A model generated the notes under the pieces. That model made no database searches and had not been told where the DNA came from. It saw only the letters and a list, made by a program, of their open reading frames with translations. From Escarpia spicata (taxonomy: Eukaryota; Annelida; Polychaeta; Sabellida; Siboglinidae), in contig OZ023216.1 in assembly GCA_963995525.1 (NCBI GenBank), positions 53,947,611 to 54,011,610 of the forward strand: a DNA stretch of 64,000 nucleotides, in the 5' to 3' direction. The position numbers were made by a program, and so were the translations under genes. This document shows positions 13,901 through 27,518 of the stretch, one piece after another (positions within the stretch are counted from its first letter, which is position 1; each line of letters starts with the position of its first letter).

Positions 13901-15439
13901 TGGCTTCGCTCTGTGTCTTCTCTCGCTAGTGGCGGTGTAGTTTTCATCTTGTCATTGATTATGTCAAGTGCTATGGTGTCAGTGTCCTCACCCTCGCTTC
14001 TTTACGATGGTTTCGCTCTGTGTCTTCTCTCGCTAGTGGCGGCGTAGTTTTCATCTTGTCATTGATTATGTCAAGTGCTATGGTGTCAGTGTCCTCACCC
14101 TCGCTTCTTTACGATGGTTTCGCTCTGTGTCTTCTCTCGCTAGTGGCGGCGTAGTTTTCATCTTGTCATTGATTATGTCAAGTGCTATGGTGTCAGTGTC
14201 CTCACCCTCGTTTCTTTACGATGGCTTCGCTCTGTGTCTTCTCTCGCTAGTGGCGGCGTAGTTTTCATCTTGTCATTGATTATGTCAAGCGCCATGGTGT
14301 CAGTGTCTTCACCCTCGCTTCTTTACGATGGCTTCGCTTTGTGTCTTCTCTCGCTAGTGGCGGCGTAGTTTTCATCTTGTCTTTGATTATGTCAAGCGCT
14401 AGGGTGTCAGTGTCCTCACCCTCGCTTCTTTACGATGGCTTCGCTCTGTGTCTTCTCTCACTAGTGGCGGCGTAGTTTTCATCTTGTCATTGATTATGTC
14501 AAGCGTTATGGTGTCAGTGTCCTCACCCTCGCTTCTTTACGATGGTTTCGCTCGGTGTCTTCTCTCGCTAGTGGCGGCGTAGTTTTCATCTTGTCATTGA
14601 TTATGTCAAGTGCTATGGTGTCAGTGTCCTCACCCTCGCTTCTTTACGATGGTTTCGCTCTGTGTCTTCTCTCGCTAGTGGCGGCGTAGTTTTCATCTTG
14701 TCATTCATTATGTCAAGTGCTATGGTGTCAGTGTCCTCACCCTCGCTTCTTTACGATTGCCTCGCTCTATGTCTTCTCTCGCTAGTGGCGGTGTAGTTTT
14801 CATCTTGTCATTGATTATGTCAAGTGCTATGGTGTCAGTGTCCTCACCCTCGTTTCTTTACGATGGCCTCGCTCTATGTCTTCTCTCGCTAGTGGCGGCG
14901 TAGTTTTCATCTTGTCATTGATTATGTCAAGTGCTATGGTTTCAGTGTCCTCACCCTCGTTTCTTTACGATGGCTTCGCTCTATGTCTTCTCTCGCTAGT
15001 GGCGGTGTAGTTTTCATCTTGTCATTCATTATGTCAAGCGCTATGGTGTCAGTGTCCTCAACCTCGCTTCTTTACGATGGCTTCGCTCTGTGTCTTCTCT
15101 CGCTAGTGGCGGCGTAGTTTTCATCTTGTCATTGATTATGTCAAGCGCTATGGTGTCAGTGTCCTCACCCTCGCTTCTTTACGATGGCTTCGCTCTATGT
15201 CTTCTCTAGCCAGTGGCGGTGTAGTTTTCATCTTGACATTGATTATGTCAAGTGCTATGGTGTCAGTGTCCTCACCCTCGCTTCTTTAAGATGGCTTCGC
15301 TCTATGTCTTCTTTCGCTAGTGGCGGTGTAGTTTTCATATTGACATTGATTATGTCAAGCGCTATGGTGTCAGTGTCCTCACCCTCGCTTCTTTACGATG
15401 GCTTCGCTCTGTGTCTTCTCTCGCTAGTGGCGGCGTAGT

Positions 15440-18185
15440 TTTCATCTTGTCATTGATTATGTCAAGTGCTATGGTGTCAGTGTCCTCACCCTCGCTTCTT
15501 TACGATGGTTTCGCTCTGTGTCTTCTCTCGCTAGTGGCGGCGTAGTTTTCATCTTGTCATTGATTATGTCAAGTGCTATGGTGTCAGTGTCTTCACCCTC
15601 GCTTCTTTACGATGGCTTCGCTTTGTGTCTTCTCTCGCTAGTGGCGGCGTAGTTTTCATCTTGTCTTTGAATATGTCAAGCGCTATGGTGTCAGTGTCCT
15701 CACCCTCGCTTCTTTACGATGGCTTCGCTCTGTGTCTTCTCTCACTAGTGGCGGCGTAGTTTTCATCTTGTCATTGATTATGTCAAGCGTTATGGTGTTA
15801 GTGTCCTCACCCTCGCTTCTTTACGATGGTTTCGCTCGGTGTCTTCTCTCGCTAGTGGCAGCGTAGTTTTCATCTTGTCATTGATTATGTCAAGCTCTAT
15901 GGTGTCAGTTTCCTCACCCTCGCTTCTTTGCGATGGCTTCGCTATGTGTCTTCTCTCGTTAGTTGCGGCGTAGTTTTCATCTTTTCATTGATTATGTCAA
16001 GTGCTATGGTGTCAGTGTCCTGACCCTCGCTTCTTTACGATGGCTTCGCTCAGTGTCTTCTCTCACTAGTGGCGGCGTAGTTTTCATCTTGTCATTGATT
16101 ATGTCAAGCGTTATGGTGTCAGTGTCCTCACCCTCGCTTCTTTACGATGGCTTCGCTCTGTGTCTTCTCTCGTTAGTTGCGGCGTAGTTTTCATCTTTTC
16201 ATTGATTATGTCAAGTGCTATGGTGTCAGTGTCTTCACCCTCGCTTCTTTACGATGGCTTCGCTCAGTGTCTTCTCTCACTAGTGGCGGCGTAGTTTTCA
16301 TCTTGTCATTGATTATGTCAAGTGCTATGGTGTCAGTGTCCTCGCCCTCGCTTCTTTACGATGGTTTCGCTCTGTGTCTTCTCTCGCTAGTGGCGGCGTA
16401 GTTTTCATCTTGTCATTGATTATGTCAAGTGCTATGGTGTCAGTGTCCTCACCCTCGCTTCTTTACGATGGCCTCGCTCTTTGTCTTCTCTCGCTAGTGG
16501 CGGTGTAGTTTTCATCTTGTCATTCATTATGTCAAGTGCTATGGTGTCAGTGTCCTCAACCTCGCTTCTTTACGATGGCTTCGCTCTGTGTCTTCTCTCG
16601 CTAGTGGCGGCGTAGTTTTCATCTTGTCATTCATTATGTCAAGCGCTATGGTGTCAGTTTCCTCAACCTCGCTTCTTTGCGATGGCTTCGCTATATGTCT
16701 TTTCTCGTTAGTTGCGGCTTAGTTTTCATCTTGTCATTGATTATGTCAAGTGCTATGGTGTCAGTGTCCTCACCCTCGCTTCTTTACGATGGCTTCGCTA
16801 TAAGTCTTCTCTCGCCAGTGGTGGTGTAATTTTCATCTTGTCATTGATTATGTCAAGCGCTATGGTGTCAGTGTCCTCACCATCGCATCTTTACGATGGC
16901 TTCGCTCTGTGTCTTCTCTCGCTATTGGCGGCGTAGTTTTCATCTTGTCATTGATTATGTCAAGCGCTATTGTGTCAGTGTCCTCACCCTCCCTTCTTTA
17001 CGAAGGCCTCGCTCTGTGTCTTCTCTCGCTAGTGGCGGCGTAGTTTTCATCTTGTCATTGATTATGTCAAGTGCTATGGTGTCAGTGTCCTCACCCTCGC
17101 TTCTTTACGATGGCTTCGCTCTATGTCTTCTCTAGCCAGTGGCGGTGTAGTTTTCATCTTGACATTGATTATGTCAAGTGCTATGGTTTCAGTGTCCTCA
17201 CCCTCGCTTCTTTACGATGGCTTCGCTCTATGTCTTCTTTCGCTAGTGGCGGTGTAGTTTTCATCTTGTCATTGATTATGTCAAGCGCTATGGTGTCAGT
17301 GTCCTCACCCTCGCTCCTTTACGATGGCTTCGCTCTGTGTCTTCTCTCGCTAGTGGCGGCGTAGTTTTCATCTTGTCATTGATTATGTCAAGTGCTATGG
17401 TGTCAGTGTCCTCACCCTCGTTTTTTACGATGGCTTCGCTCTGAGTCTTCTCTCGCTAGTGGCGGCGTAGTTTTCATCTTGTCATTGATTATGTCAAGTG
17501 CTATGATGTCAGTGTCCTCACCCTCGCTTCTTTACGATGTCTTCGCTGTATGTCTTATCTCGCTAGTGGCGGTGTAATTTTCATCTTGTCATTCATTATG
17601 TCAAGCGCTATGGTGTCAGTGTCCTCACCCTCGCTTCTTTACGATGGCTTCGCTCTGTGTCTTCTCTCGCTAGTGGCGGTGTAGTTTTCATCTTGTCATT
17701 GATTATGTCAAGTGCTATGGTGTCAGTGTCCTCACCCTCGCTTCTTTACGATGGTTTCGCTGTGTGTCTTCTCTCCCTAGTGGCGGCGTAGTTTTCATCT
17801 TGTCATTGATTATATCAAGTGCTATGGTGTCAGTGTCTTCACCCTCGCTTCTTTACGATGGCTTCGCTTTGTGTCTTCTCTCGCTAGTGGCGGCGTAGTT
17901 TTCATCTTGTCTTTGATTATGTCAAGCGCCGTGGTGTCAGTGTCCTCACCCTCGCTTCTTTACGATGGCTTCGCTCTGTGTCTTCTCTCACTAGTGGCGG
18001 CGTAGTTTTCATCTTGTCATTGATTATGTCAAGCGTTATGGTGTTAGAGTCCTCACCCTCGCTTCTTTACGATGGTTTCGCTCTGTGCCTTCTCTCGCTA
18101 GTGTCGGCGTAGTTTTCATCTTGTCATTGATTATGTCAAGTGCTATGGTGTCATTGTCCTCACCCTCGTTTCTTTACGATGGCTT
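15440..18185. repeat. Higher-order repeat block D (C shifted by about 7,272 bp)
   Basis: The series of block C markers appears again at about +7,272 bp (68 monomers minus 4). These include TCTTTGAATATG, the double GTTAGTTGCGGCGTAG, GCTATAAGTC, the GATGTCTTCGCTG variant, and GCCGTGGTGTC (10,655 and 17,928). The copy ends near the TCATTGTCCTC variant (10,878 and 18,151). Blocks A to D show that the left domain grew by several rounds of large unequal exchange. Confidence 0.7.
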
Positions 18186-21100
18186 CGCTTTGTGTCTTCT
18201 CTCGCTAGTGGCGGCGTAGTTTTCATCTTGTCTTTGATTATGTCAAGCGCTAGGGTGTCAGTGTCCTCACCCTCGCTTCTTTATGATGGCTTCGCTCTGT
18301 GTCTTCTCTCACTAGTGGCGGCGTAGTTTTCATCTTGTCATTGATTATGTCAAGCGTTATGGTGTCAGTGTCCTCACCCTCGCTTCTTTACGATGGTTTC
18401 GCTCGGTGTCTTCTCTCGCTAGTGGCGGCGTAGTTTTCATCTTGTCATTGATTATGTCAAGTGCTATGGTGTCAGTGTCCTCACCCTCGCTTCTTTACGA
18501 TGGTTTCGCTCTGTGTCTTCTCTCGCTAGTGGCGGCGTAGTTTTCATCTTGTCATTCATTATGTCAAGTGCTATGGTGTCAGTGTCCTCACCCTCGCTTC
18601 TTTACGATTGCCTCGCTCTATGTCTTCTCTCGCTAGTGGCGGTGTAGTTTTCATCTTGTCATTGATTATGTCAAGTGCTATGGTGTCAGTGTCCTCACCC
18701 TCGTTTCTTTACGATGGCCTCGCTCTATGTCTTCTCTCGCTAGTGGCGGTGTAGTTTTCATCTTGTCATTGATTATGTCAAGTGCTATGGTTTCAGTGTC
18801 CTCACCCTCGTTTCTTTACGATGGCTTCGCTCTATGTCTTCTCTCGCTAGTGGCGGTGTAGTTTTCATCTTGTCATTCATTATGTCAAGCGCTATGGTGT
18901 CAGTGTCCTCAACCTCGCTTCTTTACGATGGCTTCGCTCTGTGTCTTCTCTCGCTAGTGGCGGCGTAGTTTTCATCTTGTCATTGATTATGTCAAGCGCT
19001 ATGGTGTCAGTGTCCTCACCCTCGCTTCTTTACGATGGCTTCGCTCTATGTCTTCTCTAGCCAGTGGCGGTGTAGTTTTCATCTTGACATTGATTATGTC
19101 AAGTGCTATGGTGTCAGTGTCCTCACCCTCGCTTCTTTAAGATGGCTTCGCTCTATGTCTTCTTTCGCTAGTGGCGGTGTAGTTTTCATCTTGTTATTGA
19201 TTATGTCAAGCGCTATGGTGTCAGTGTCCTCACCCTCGCTCCTTTACGATGGCTTCGCTCTGTGTCTTCTCTCGCTAGTGGCGGCGTAGTTTTCATCTTG
19301 TCATTGATTATGTCAAGTGCTATGGTGTCAGTGTCCTCACCCTCGCTTTTTACGATGGCTTCGCTCTGAGTCTTCTCTCGCTAGTGGCGGCGTAGTTTTC
19401 ATCTTGTCATTGATTATGTCAAGTGCTATGGTGTCAGTGTCCTCATCCTCGCTTCTTTACGATGGCTTCGCTGTATGTCTTATCTCGCTAGTGGCGGTGT
19501 AGTTTTCATCTTGTCATTCATTATGTCAAGCGCTATGGTGTCAGTGTCCTCACCCTCGATTCTTTACGATGGCTTCGCTCTGTGTCTTCTCTCGCTAGTG
19601 GCGGTGTAGTTTTCATCTTGTCATTGATTATGTCAAGTGCTATGGTGTCAGTGTCCTCACCCTCGCTTCTTTACGATGGTTTCGCTCTGTGTCTTCTCTC
19701 GCTAGTGGCGGCGTAGTTTTCATCTTGTCATTGATTATGTCAAGTGCTATGGTGTCAATGTCCTCACCCTCGTTTCTTTACGATGGCTTCGCTCTGTGTC
19801 TTCTATCGCTAGTGGCGGCGTAGTTTTCATCTTGTCATTGATTATGTCAAGCGCCATGGTGTCAGTGTCTTCACCCTCGCTTCTTTACGATGGCTTCGCT
19901 TTGTGTCTTCTCTCGCTAGTGGCGGCGTAGTTTTCATCTTGTCTTTGATTATGTCAAGCGCTAGGGTGTCAGTGTCCTCACCCTCGCTTCTTTACGATGG
20001 CTTCGCTCTGTGTCTTCTCTCACTAGTGGCGGCGTAGTTTTCATCTTGTCATTGATTATGTCAAGCGTTATGGTGTCAGTGTCCTCACCCTCGCTTCTTT
20101 ACGATGGTTTCGCTCGGTGTCTTCTCTCGCTAGTGGCGGCGTAGTTTTCATCTTGTCATTGATTATGTCAAGTGCTATGGTGCCAGTGTCCTCACCCTCG
20201 CTTCTTTACGATGGTTTCGCTCTGTGTCTTCTCTCGCTAGTGGCGGTGTAGTTTTCATCTTGTCATTCATTATGTCAAGTGCTATGGTGTCAGTGTCCTC
20301 ACCCTCGCTTCTTTACGATTGCCTCGCTCTATGTCTTCTCTCGCTAGTGGCGGTGTAGTTTTCATCTTGTCATTGATTATGTCAAGTGCTATGGTGTCAG
20401 TGTCCTCACCCTCGTTTCTTTACGATGGCCTCGCTCTATGTCTTCTCTCGCTAGTGGCGGCGTAGTTTTCATCTTGTCATTGATTATGTCAAGTGCTATG
20501 GTTTCAGTGTCCTCACCCTCGTTTCTTTACGATGGCTTCGCTCTATGTCTTCTCTCGCTAGTGGCGGTGTAGTTTTCATCTTGTCATTCATTATGTCAAG
20601 CGCTATGGTGTCAGTGTCCTCAACCTCGCTTCTTTACGATGGCTTCGCTCTGTGTCTTCTCTCGCTAGTGGCGGCGTAGTTTTCATCTTGTCATTGATTA
20701 TGTCAAGCGCTATGGTGTCAGTGTCCTCACCCTCGCTTCTTTACGATGGCTTCGCTCTATGTCTTCTCTCGCTAGTGGCGGTGTAGTTTTCATCTTGTCA
20801 TTCATTATGTCAAGCGCTATGGTGTCAGTGTCCTCAACCTCGCTTCTTTACGATGGCTTCGCTCTGTGTCTTCTCTCGCTAGTGGCGGCGTAGTTTTCAT
20901 CTTGTCATTGATTATGTCAAGTGCTATGGTGTCAGTGTCCTCATCCTCGCTTCTTTACGATGGCTTCGCTGTATGTCTTATCTCGCTAGTGGCGGTGTAG
21001 TTTTCATCTTGTCATTCATTATGTCAAGCGCTATGGTGTCAGTGTCCTCACCCTCGATTCTTTACGATGGCTTCGCTCTGTGTCTTCTCTCGCTAGTGGC

Positions 21101-23880
21101 GGTGTAGTTTTCATCTTGTCATTGATTATGTCAAGTGCTATGGTGTCAGTGTCCTCACCCTCGCTTCTTTACGATGGTTTCGCTCTGTGTCTTCTCTCGC
21201 TAGTGGCGGCGTAGTTTTCATCTTGTCATTGATTATGTCAAGTGCTATGGTGTCAGTGTCCTCACCCTCGTTTCTTTACGATGGCTTCGCTCTGTGTCTT
21301 CTATCGCTAGTGGCGGCGTAGTTTTCATCTTGTCATTGATTATGTCAAGCGCCATGGTGTCAGTGTCTTCACCCTCGCTTCTTTACGATGGCTTCGCTTT
21401 GTGTCTTCTCTCGCTAGTGGCGGCGTAGTTTTCATCTTGTCTTTGATTATGTCAAGCGCTAGGGTGTCAGTGTCCTCACCCTCGCTTCTTTACGATGGCT
21501 TCGCTCTGTGTCTTCTCTCACTAGTGGCGGCGTAGTTTTCATCTTGTCATTGATTATGTCAAGCGTTATGGTGTCAGTGTCCTCACCCTCGCTTCTTTAC
21601 GATGGTTTCGCTCGGTGTCTTCTCTCGCTAGTGGCGGCGTAGTTTTCATCTTGTCATTGATTATGTCAAGTGCTATGGTGCCAGTGTCCTCACCCTCGCT
21701 TCTTTACGATGGTTTCGCTCTGTGTCTTCTCTCGCTAGTGGCGGTGTAGTTTTCATCTTGTCATTCATTATGTCAAGTGCTATGGTGTCAGTGTCCTCAC
21801 CCTCGCTTCTTTACGATTGCCTCGCTCTATGTCTTCTCTCGCTAGTGGCGGTGTAGTTTTCATCTTGTCATTGATTATGTCAAGTGCTATGGTGTCAGTG
21901 TCCTCACCCTCGTTTCTTTACGATGGCCTCGCTCTATGTCTTCTCTCGCTAATGGCGGCGTAGTTTTCATCTTGTCATTGATTATGTCAAGTGCTATGGT
22001 TTCAGTGTCCTCACCCTCGTTTCTTTACGATGGCTTCGCTCTATGTCTTCTCTCGCTAGTGGCGGTGTAGTTTTCATCTTGTCATTCATTATGTCAAGCG
22101 CTATGGTGTCAGTGTCCTCAACCTCGCTTCTTTACAATGGCTTCGCTCTGTGTCTTCTCTCGCTAGTGGCGGCGTAGTTTTCATCTTGTCATTGATTATG
22201 TCAAGCGCTATGGTGTCAGTGTCCTCACCCTCGCTTCTTTACGATGGCTTCGCTCTATGTCTTCTCTAGCCAGTGGCGGTGTAGTTTTCATCTTGACATT
22301 GATTATGTCAAGTGCTATGGTGTCAGTGTCCTCACCCTCGCTTCTTTAAGATGGCTTCGCTCTATGTCTTCTTTCGCTAGTGGCGGTGTAGTTTTCATCT
22401 TGTCATTGATTATGTCAAGCGCTATGGTGTCAGTGTCCTCACCCTCGCTCCTTTACGATGGCTTCGCTCTGTGTCTTCTCTCGCTAGTGGCGGCGTAGTT
22501 TTCATCTTGTCATTGATTATGTCAAGTGCTATGGTGTCAGTGTCCTCACCCTCGCTTTTTACGATGGCTTCGCTCTGAGTCTTCTCTCGCTAGTGGCGGC
22601 GTAGTTTTCATCTTGTCATTGATTATGTCAAGTGCTATGGTGTCAGTGTCCTCATCCTCGCTTCTTTACGATGGCTTCGCTGTATGTCTTATCTCGCTAG
22701 TGGCGGTGTAGTTTTCATCTTGTCATTCATTATGTCAAGCGCTATGGTGTCAGTGTCCTCACCCTCGCTTCTTTACGATGGCTTCGCTCTGTGTCTTCTC
22801 TCGCTAGTGGCGGTGTAGTTTTCATCTTGTCATTGATTATGTCAAGTGCTATGGTGTCAGTGTTCTCACCCTCGCTTCTTTACGATGGTTTCGCTCTGTG
22901 TCTTCTCTCACTAGTGGCGGCGTAGTTTTCATCTTGTCATTGATTATGTCAAGTGCTATGGTGTCAGTGTCCTCACCCTTGTTTCTTTACGATGGCTTCG
23001 CTCTGTGTCTTCTCTCGCTAGTGGCGGCGTAGTTTTCATCTTGTCATTGATTATGTCAAGCGCCATGGTGTCAGTGTCTTCACCCTCGCTTCTTTACGAT
23101 GGCTTCGCTTTGTGTCTTCTCTCGCTAGTGGCGGCGTAGTTTTCATCTTGTCTTTGATTATGTCAAGCGCTAGGGTGTCAGTGTCCTCACCCTCGCTTCT
23201 TTACGATGGCTTCGCTCTGTGTCTTCTCTCACTAGTTGCGGCGTAGTTTTCATCTTGTCATTGATTATGTCAAGCGTTATGGTGTCAGTGTCCTCACCCT
23301 CGCTTCTTTACGATGGTTTCGCTCGGTGTCTTCTCTCGCTAGTGGCGGCGTAGTTTTCATCTTGTCATTGATTATGTCAAGTGCTATGGTGTCAGTGTCC
23401 TCACCCTCGCTTCTTTACGATGGTTTCGCTCTGTGTCTTCTCTCGCTAGTGGCGGCGTAGTTTTCATCTTGTCATTCATTATGTCAAGTGCTATGGTGTC
23501 AGTGTCCTCACCCTCGCTTCTTTACGATAGCCTCGCTCTATGTCTTCTCTCGCTAGTGGCGGTGTAGTTTTCATCTTGTCATTGATTATGTCAAGTGCTA
23601 TGGTGTCAGTGTCCTCACCCTCGTTTCTTTACGATGGCCTCGCTCTATGTCTTCTCTCGCTAGTGGCGGCGTAGTTTTCATCTTGTCATTGATTATGTCA
23701 AGTGCTATGGTTTCAGTGTCCTCACCCTCGTTTCTTTACGATGGCTTCGCTCTATGTCTTCTCTCGCTAGTGGCGGTGTAGTTTTCATCTTGTCATTCAT
23801 TATGTCAAGCGCTATGGTGTCAGTGTCCTCAACCTCGCTTCTTTACGATGGCTTCGCTCTGTGTCTTCTCTCGCTAGTGG

Positions 23881-25699
23881 CGGCGAATTTTTAATCTTGT
23901 CATTGATTATGTCAAGCGCTATGGTGTCAGTGTCCTCACCCTCGCTTCTTTACGATGGCTTCGCTCTATGTCTTCTTTCGATAGTGGCGGCGTAGTTTTC
24001 ATCTTGTCATTGATTATGTCAAGCGCTATGGTGTCAATGTCCTCACACTCGCTTCTTTACGATGGCTTCGCTCTATGTCTTCTCTCGCTAGTGGCGGTGT
24101 AGTTTTCGTCTTGTCATTGATTATGTCAAGCGCTATGGTGTCAGTGTCCTCACCCTCGCTTCTTTACGATGGCCTCGCTCTGTGTCTTCTCTCGCTAGTG
24201 GCGGCGTAGTTTTCATATTGTCATTGATTACGTGAAGTGCTATGGTGTCAGTGTCCTCAACCTCGCTTCTTTACGATGGCTTCGCTCTATGTCTTCTCTC
24301 GCCAGTGGCGGTGTAGTTTTTATCTTGTCATTGATTATGTCAAGCACTATGGTGTCAGTATCCTCACCTTCGCTTCTTTACGATGGCTTCGCTCTATGTC
24401 TTCTCTCGCTAGTGGCGGCGTAGTTTTCATCTTGTCATTGATTATGTCAAGCGTTATGGTGTCAGTGTCCTCACCCTCGCTTCTTTACGATGGCTTCGGT
24501 TTGTGTCTTCTCTCGCTAGTGGCGGCGTAATTTTCATCTTGTCATTGATTATGTCAAGTGCTATGGTGTCAGTGTCCTCACCCTCGCTTCTTTACGATGG
24601 CTTCGCTCTGTGTTTTCTCTCGCTAGTGGCGGCGTAGTTTTCGTCTTGTCATTGATTATGTCAAGTGCTATGGTGTCAGTGTCCTCACCCTCGCTTCTTT
24701 ACGATGGCTTCGCTCTGTGTTTTCTCTCGCTAGTGGCGGCGTAGTTTTCTTCTTGTCATTGATTATGACAAGTGCTATGGTGTCAGTGTCCTCACCCTCG
24801 CTTCTTTACGATGGCTTCGCTCTATGTCTTCTCTCGCTAGTGGCGGCGTAGTTTTCATCTTGTCATTGATTATGTCAAGCGCCATGGTGTCAGTGTCTTC
24901 ATCCTCGCTTCTTTACGATGGCTTCGCTTTGTGTCTTCTCTCGCTAGTGGCGGCGTAGTTTTCATCTTGTCTTTGATTATGTCAAGCGCTAGGGTGTCAG
25001 TGTCCTCACCCTCGCTTCTTTACGATGGCTTCGCTCTGTGTCTTCTCTCACTAGTGGCGGCGTAATTTTCATCTTGTCATTGATTATGTCAAGCGTTATG
25101 GTGTCAGTGTCCTCACCCTCGCTTCTTTACGATGGTTTCGCTCGGTGTCTTCTCTCGCTAGTGGCGGCGTAGTTTTCATCTTGTCATTGATTATGTCAAG
25201 TGCTATGGTGTCAGTGTCCTCACCCTCGCTTCTTTACGATGGTTTCGCTCTGTGTCTTCTCTCGCTAGTGGCGGCGTAGTTTTCGTCTTGTCATTCATTA
25301 TGTCAAGTGCTATGGTGTCAGTGTCCTCACCCTCGCTTCTTTACGATTGCCTCGCTCTATGTCTTCTCTCGCTAGTGGCGGTGTAGTTTTCATCTTGTCA
25401 TTGATTATGTCAAGTGCTATGGTGTCAGTGTCCTCACCCTCGTTTCTTTACGATGGCCTCGCTCTATGTCTTCTCTCGCTAGTGGCGGCGTAGTTTTCAT
25501 CTTGTCATTGATTATGTCAAGTGCTATGGTTTCAGTGTCCTCACCCTCGTTTCTTTACGATGGCTTCGCTCTATGTCTTCTCTCGCTAGTGGCGGTGTAG
25601 TTTTCATCTTGTCATTCATTATGTCAAGCGCTATGGTGTCAGTGTCCTCAACCTCGCTTCTTTACGACGGCTTCGCTCTGTGTCTTCTCTCGCTAGTGG
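23881..25699. repeat. 1,819-bp (17-monomer) higher-order repeat, copy 1
   Basis: The copy starts at the private variant CGGCGAATTTTTAATC (23,881) and contains GATTACGTGAAG (near 24,228) and GGCTTCGGTTTG (near 24,493). The next copy begins exactly 1,819 bp on, at 25,700, which is 17 x 107. A third partial copy of these markers lies at about 40,567-41,340. Confidence 0.85.
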
Positions 25700-27518
25700 C
25701 GGCGAATTTTTAATCTTGTCATTGATTATGTCAAGCGCTATGGTGTCAGTGTCCTCACCCTCGCTTCTTTACGATGGCTTCGCTCTATGTCTTCTTTCGA
25801 TAGTGGCGGCGTAGTTTTCATCTTGTCATTGATTATGTCAAGCGCTATGGTGTCAATGTCCTCACACTCGCTTCTTTACGATGGCTTCGCTCTATGTCTT
25901 CTCTCGCTAGTGGCGGTGTAGTTTTCGTCTTGTCATTGATTATGTCAAGCGCTATGGTGTCAGTGTCCTCACCCTCGCTTCTTTACGATGGCCTCGCTCT
26001 GTGTCTTCTCTCGCTAGTGGCGGCGTAGTTTTCATATTGTCATTGATTACGTGAAGTGCTATGGTGTCAGTGTCCTCAACCTCGCTTCTTTACGATGGCT
26101 TCGCTCTATGTCTTCTCTCGCCAGTGGCGGTGTAGTTTTTATCTTGTCATTGATTATGTCAAGCGCTATGGTGTCAGTATCCTCACCTTCGCTTCTTTAC
26201 GATGGCTTCGCTCTATGTCTTCTCTCGCTAGTGGCGGCGTAGTTTTCATCTTGTCATTGATTATGTCAAGCGTTATGGTGTCAGTGTCCTCACCCTCGCT
26301 TCTTTACGATGGCTTCGGTTTGTGTCTTCTCTCGCTAGTGGCGGCGTAATTTTCATCTTGTCATTGATTATGTCAAGTGCTATGGTGTCAGTGTCCTCAC
26401 CCTCGCTTCTTTACGATGGCTTCGCTCTGTGTTTTCTCTCGCTAGTGGCGGCGTAGTTTTCGTCTTGTCATTGATTATGTCAAGTGCTATGGTGTCAGTG
26501 TCCCCACCCTCGCTTCTTTACGATGGCTTCGCTCTGTGTTTTCTCTCGCTAGTGGCGGCGTAGTTTTCTTCTTGTCATTGATTATGACAAGTGCTATGGT
26601 GTCAGTGTCCTCACCCTCGCTTCTTTACGATGGCTTCGCTCTATGTCTTCTCTCGCTAGTGGCGGCGTAGTTTTCATCTTGTCATTGATTATGTCAAGCG
26701 CCATGGTGTCAGTGTCTTCACCCTCGCTTCTTTACGATGGCTTCGCTTTGTGTCTTCTCTCGCTAGTGGCGGCGTAGTTTTCATCTTGTCTTTGATTATG
26801 TCAAGCGCTAGGGTGTCAGTGTCCTCACCCTCGCTTCTTTACGATGGCTTCGCTCTGTGTCTTCTCTCACTAGTGGCGGCGTAGTTTTCATCTTGTCATT
26901 GATTATGTCAAGCGTTATGGTGTCAGTGTCCTCACCCTCGCTTCTTTACGATGGTTTCGCTCGGTGTCTTCTCTCGCTAGTGGCGGCGTAGTTTTCATCT
27001 TGTCATTGATTATGTCAAGTGCTATGGTGTCAGTGTCCTCACCCTCGCTTCTTTACGATGGTTTCGCTCTGTGTCTTCTCTCGCTAGTGGCGGCGTAGTT
27101 TTCATCTTGTCATTCATTATGTCAAGTGCTATGGTGTCAGTGTCCTCACCCTCTCTTCTTTACGATTGCCTCGCTCTATGTCTTCTCTCGCTAGTGGCGG
27201 TGTAGTTTTCATCTTGTCATTGATTATGTCAAGTGCTATGGTGTCAGTGTCCTCACCCTCGTTTCTTTACGATGGCCTCGCTCTATGTCTTCTCTCGCTA
27301 GTGGCGGCGTAGTTTTCATCTTGTCATTGATTATGTCAAGTGCTATGGTTTCAGTGTCCTCACCCTCGTTTCTTTACGATGGCTTCGCTCTATGTCTTCT
27401 CTCGCTAGTGGCGGTGTAGTTTTCATCTTGTCATTCATTATGTCAAGCGCTATGGTGTCAGTGTCCTCAACCTCGCTTCTTTACGATGGCTTCGCTCTGT
27501 GTCTTCTCTCGCTAGTGG
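25700..27518. repeat. 1,819-bp (17-monomer) higher-order repeat, copy 2
   Basis: This is a tandem copy of 23,881-25,699 with the same markers at +1,819 bp, for example the dense cluster near 26,045. The pair parts at 27,519, where the GCGAATTTTT variant is replaced by the ordinary GCGTAGTTTT. Confidence 0.85.
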
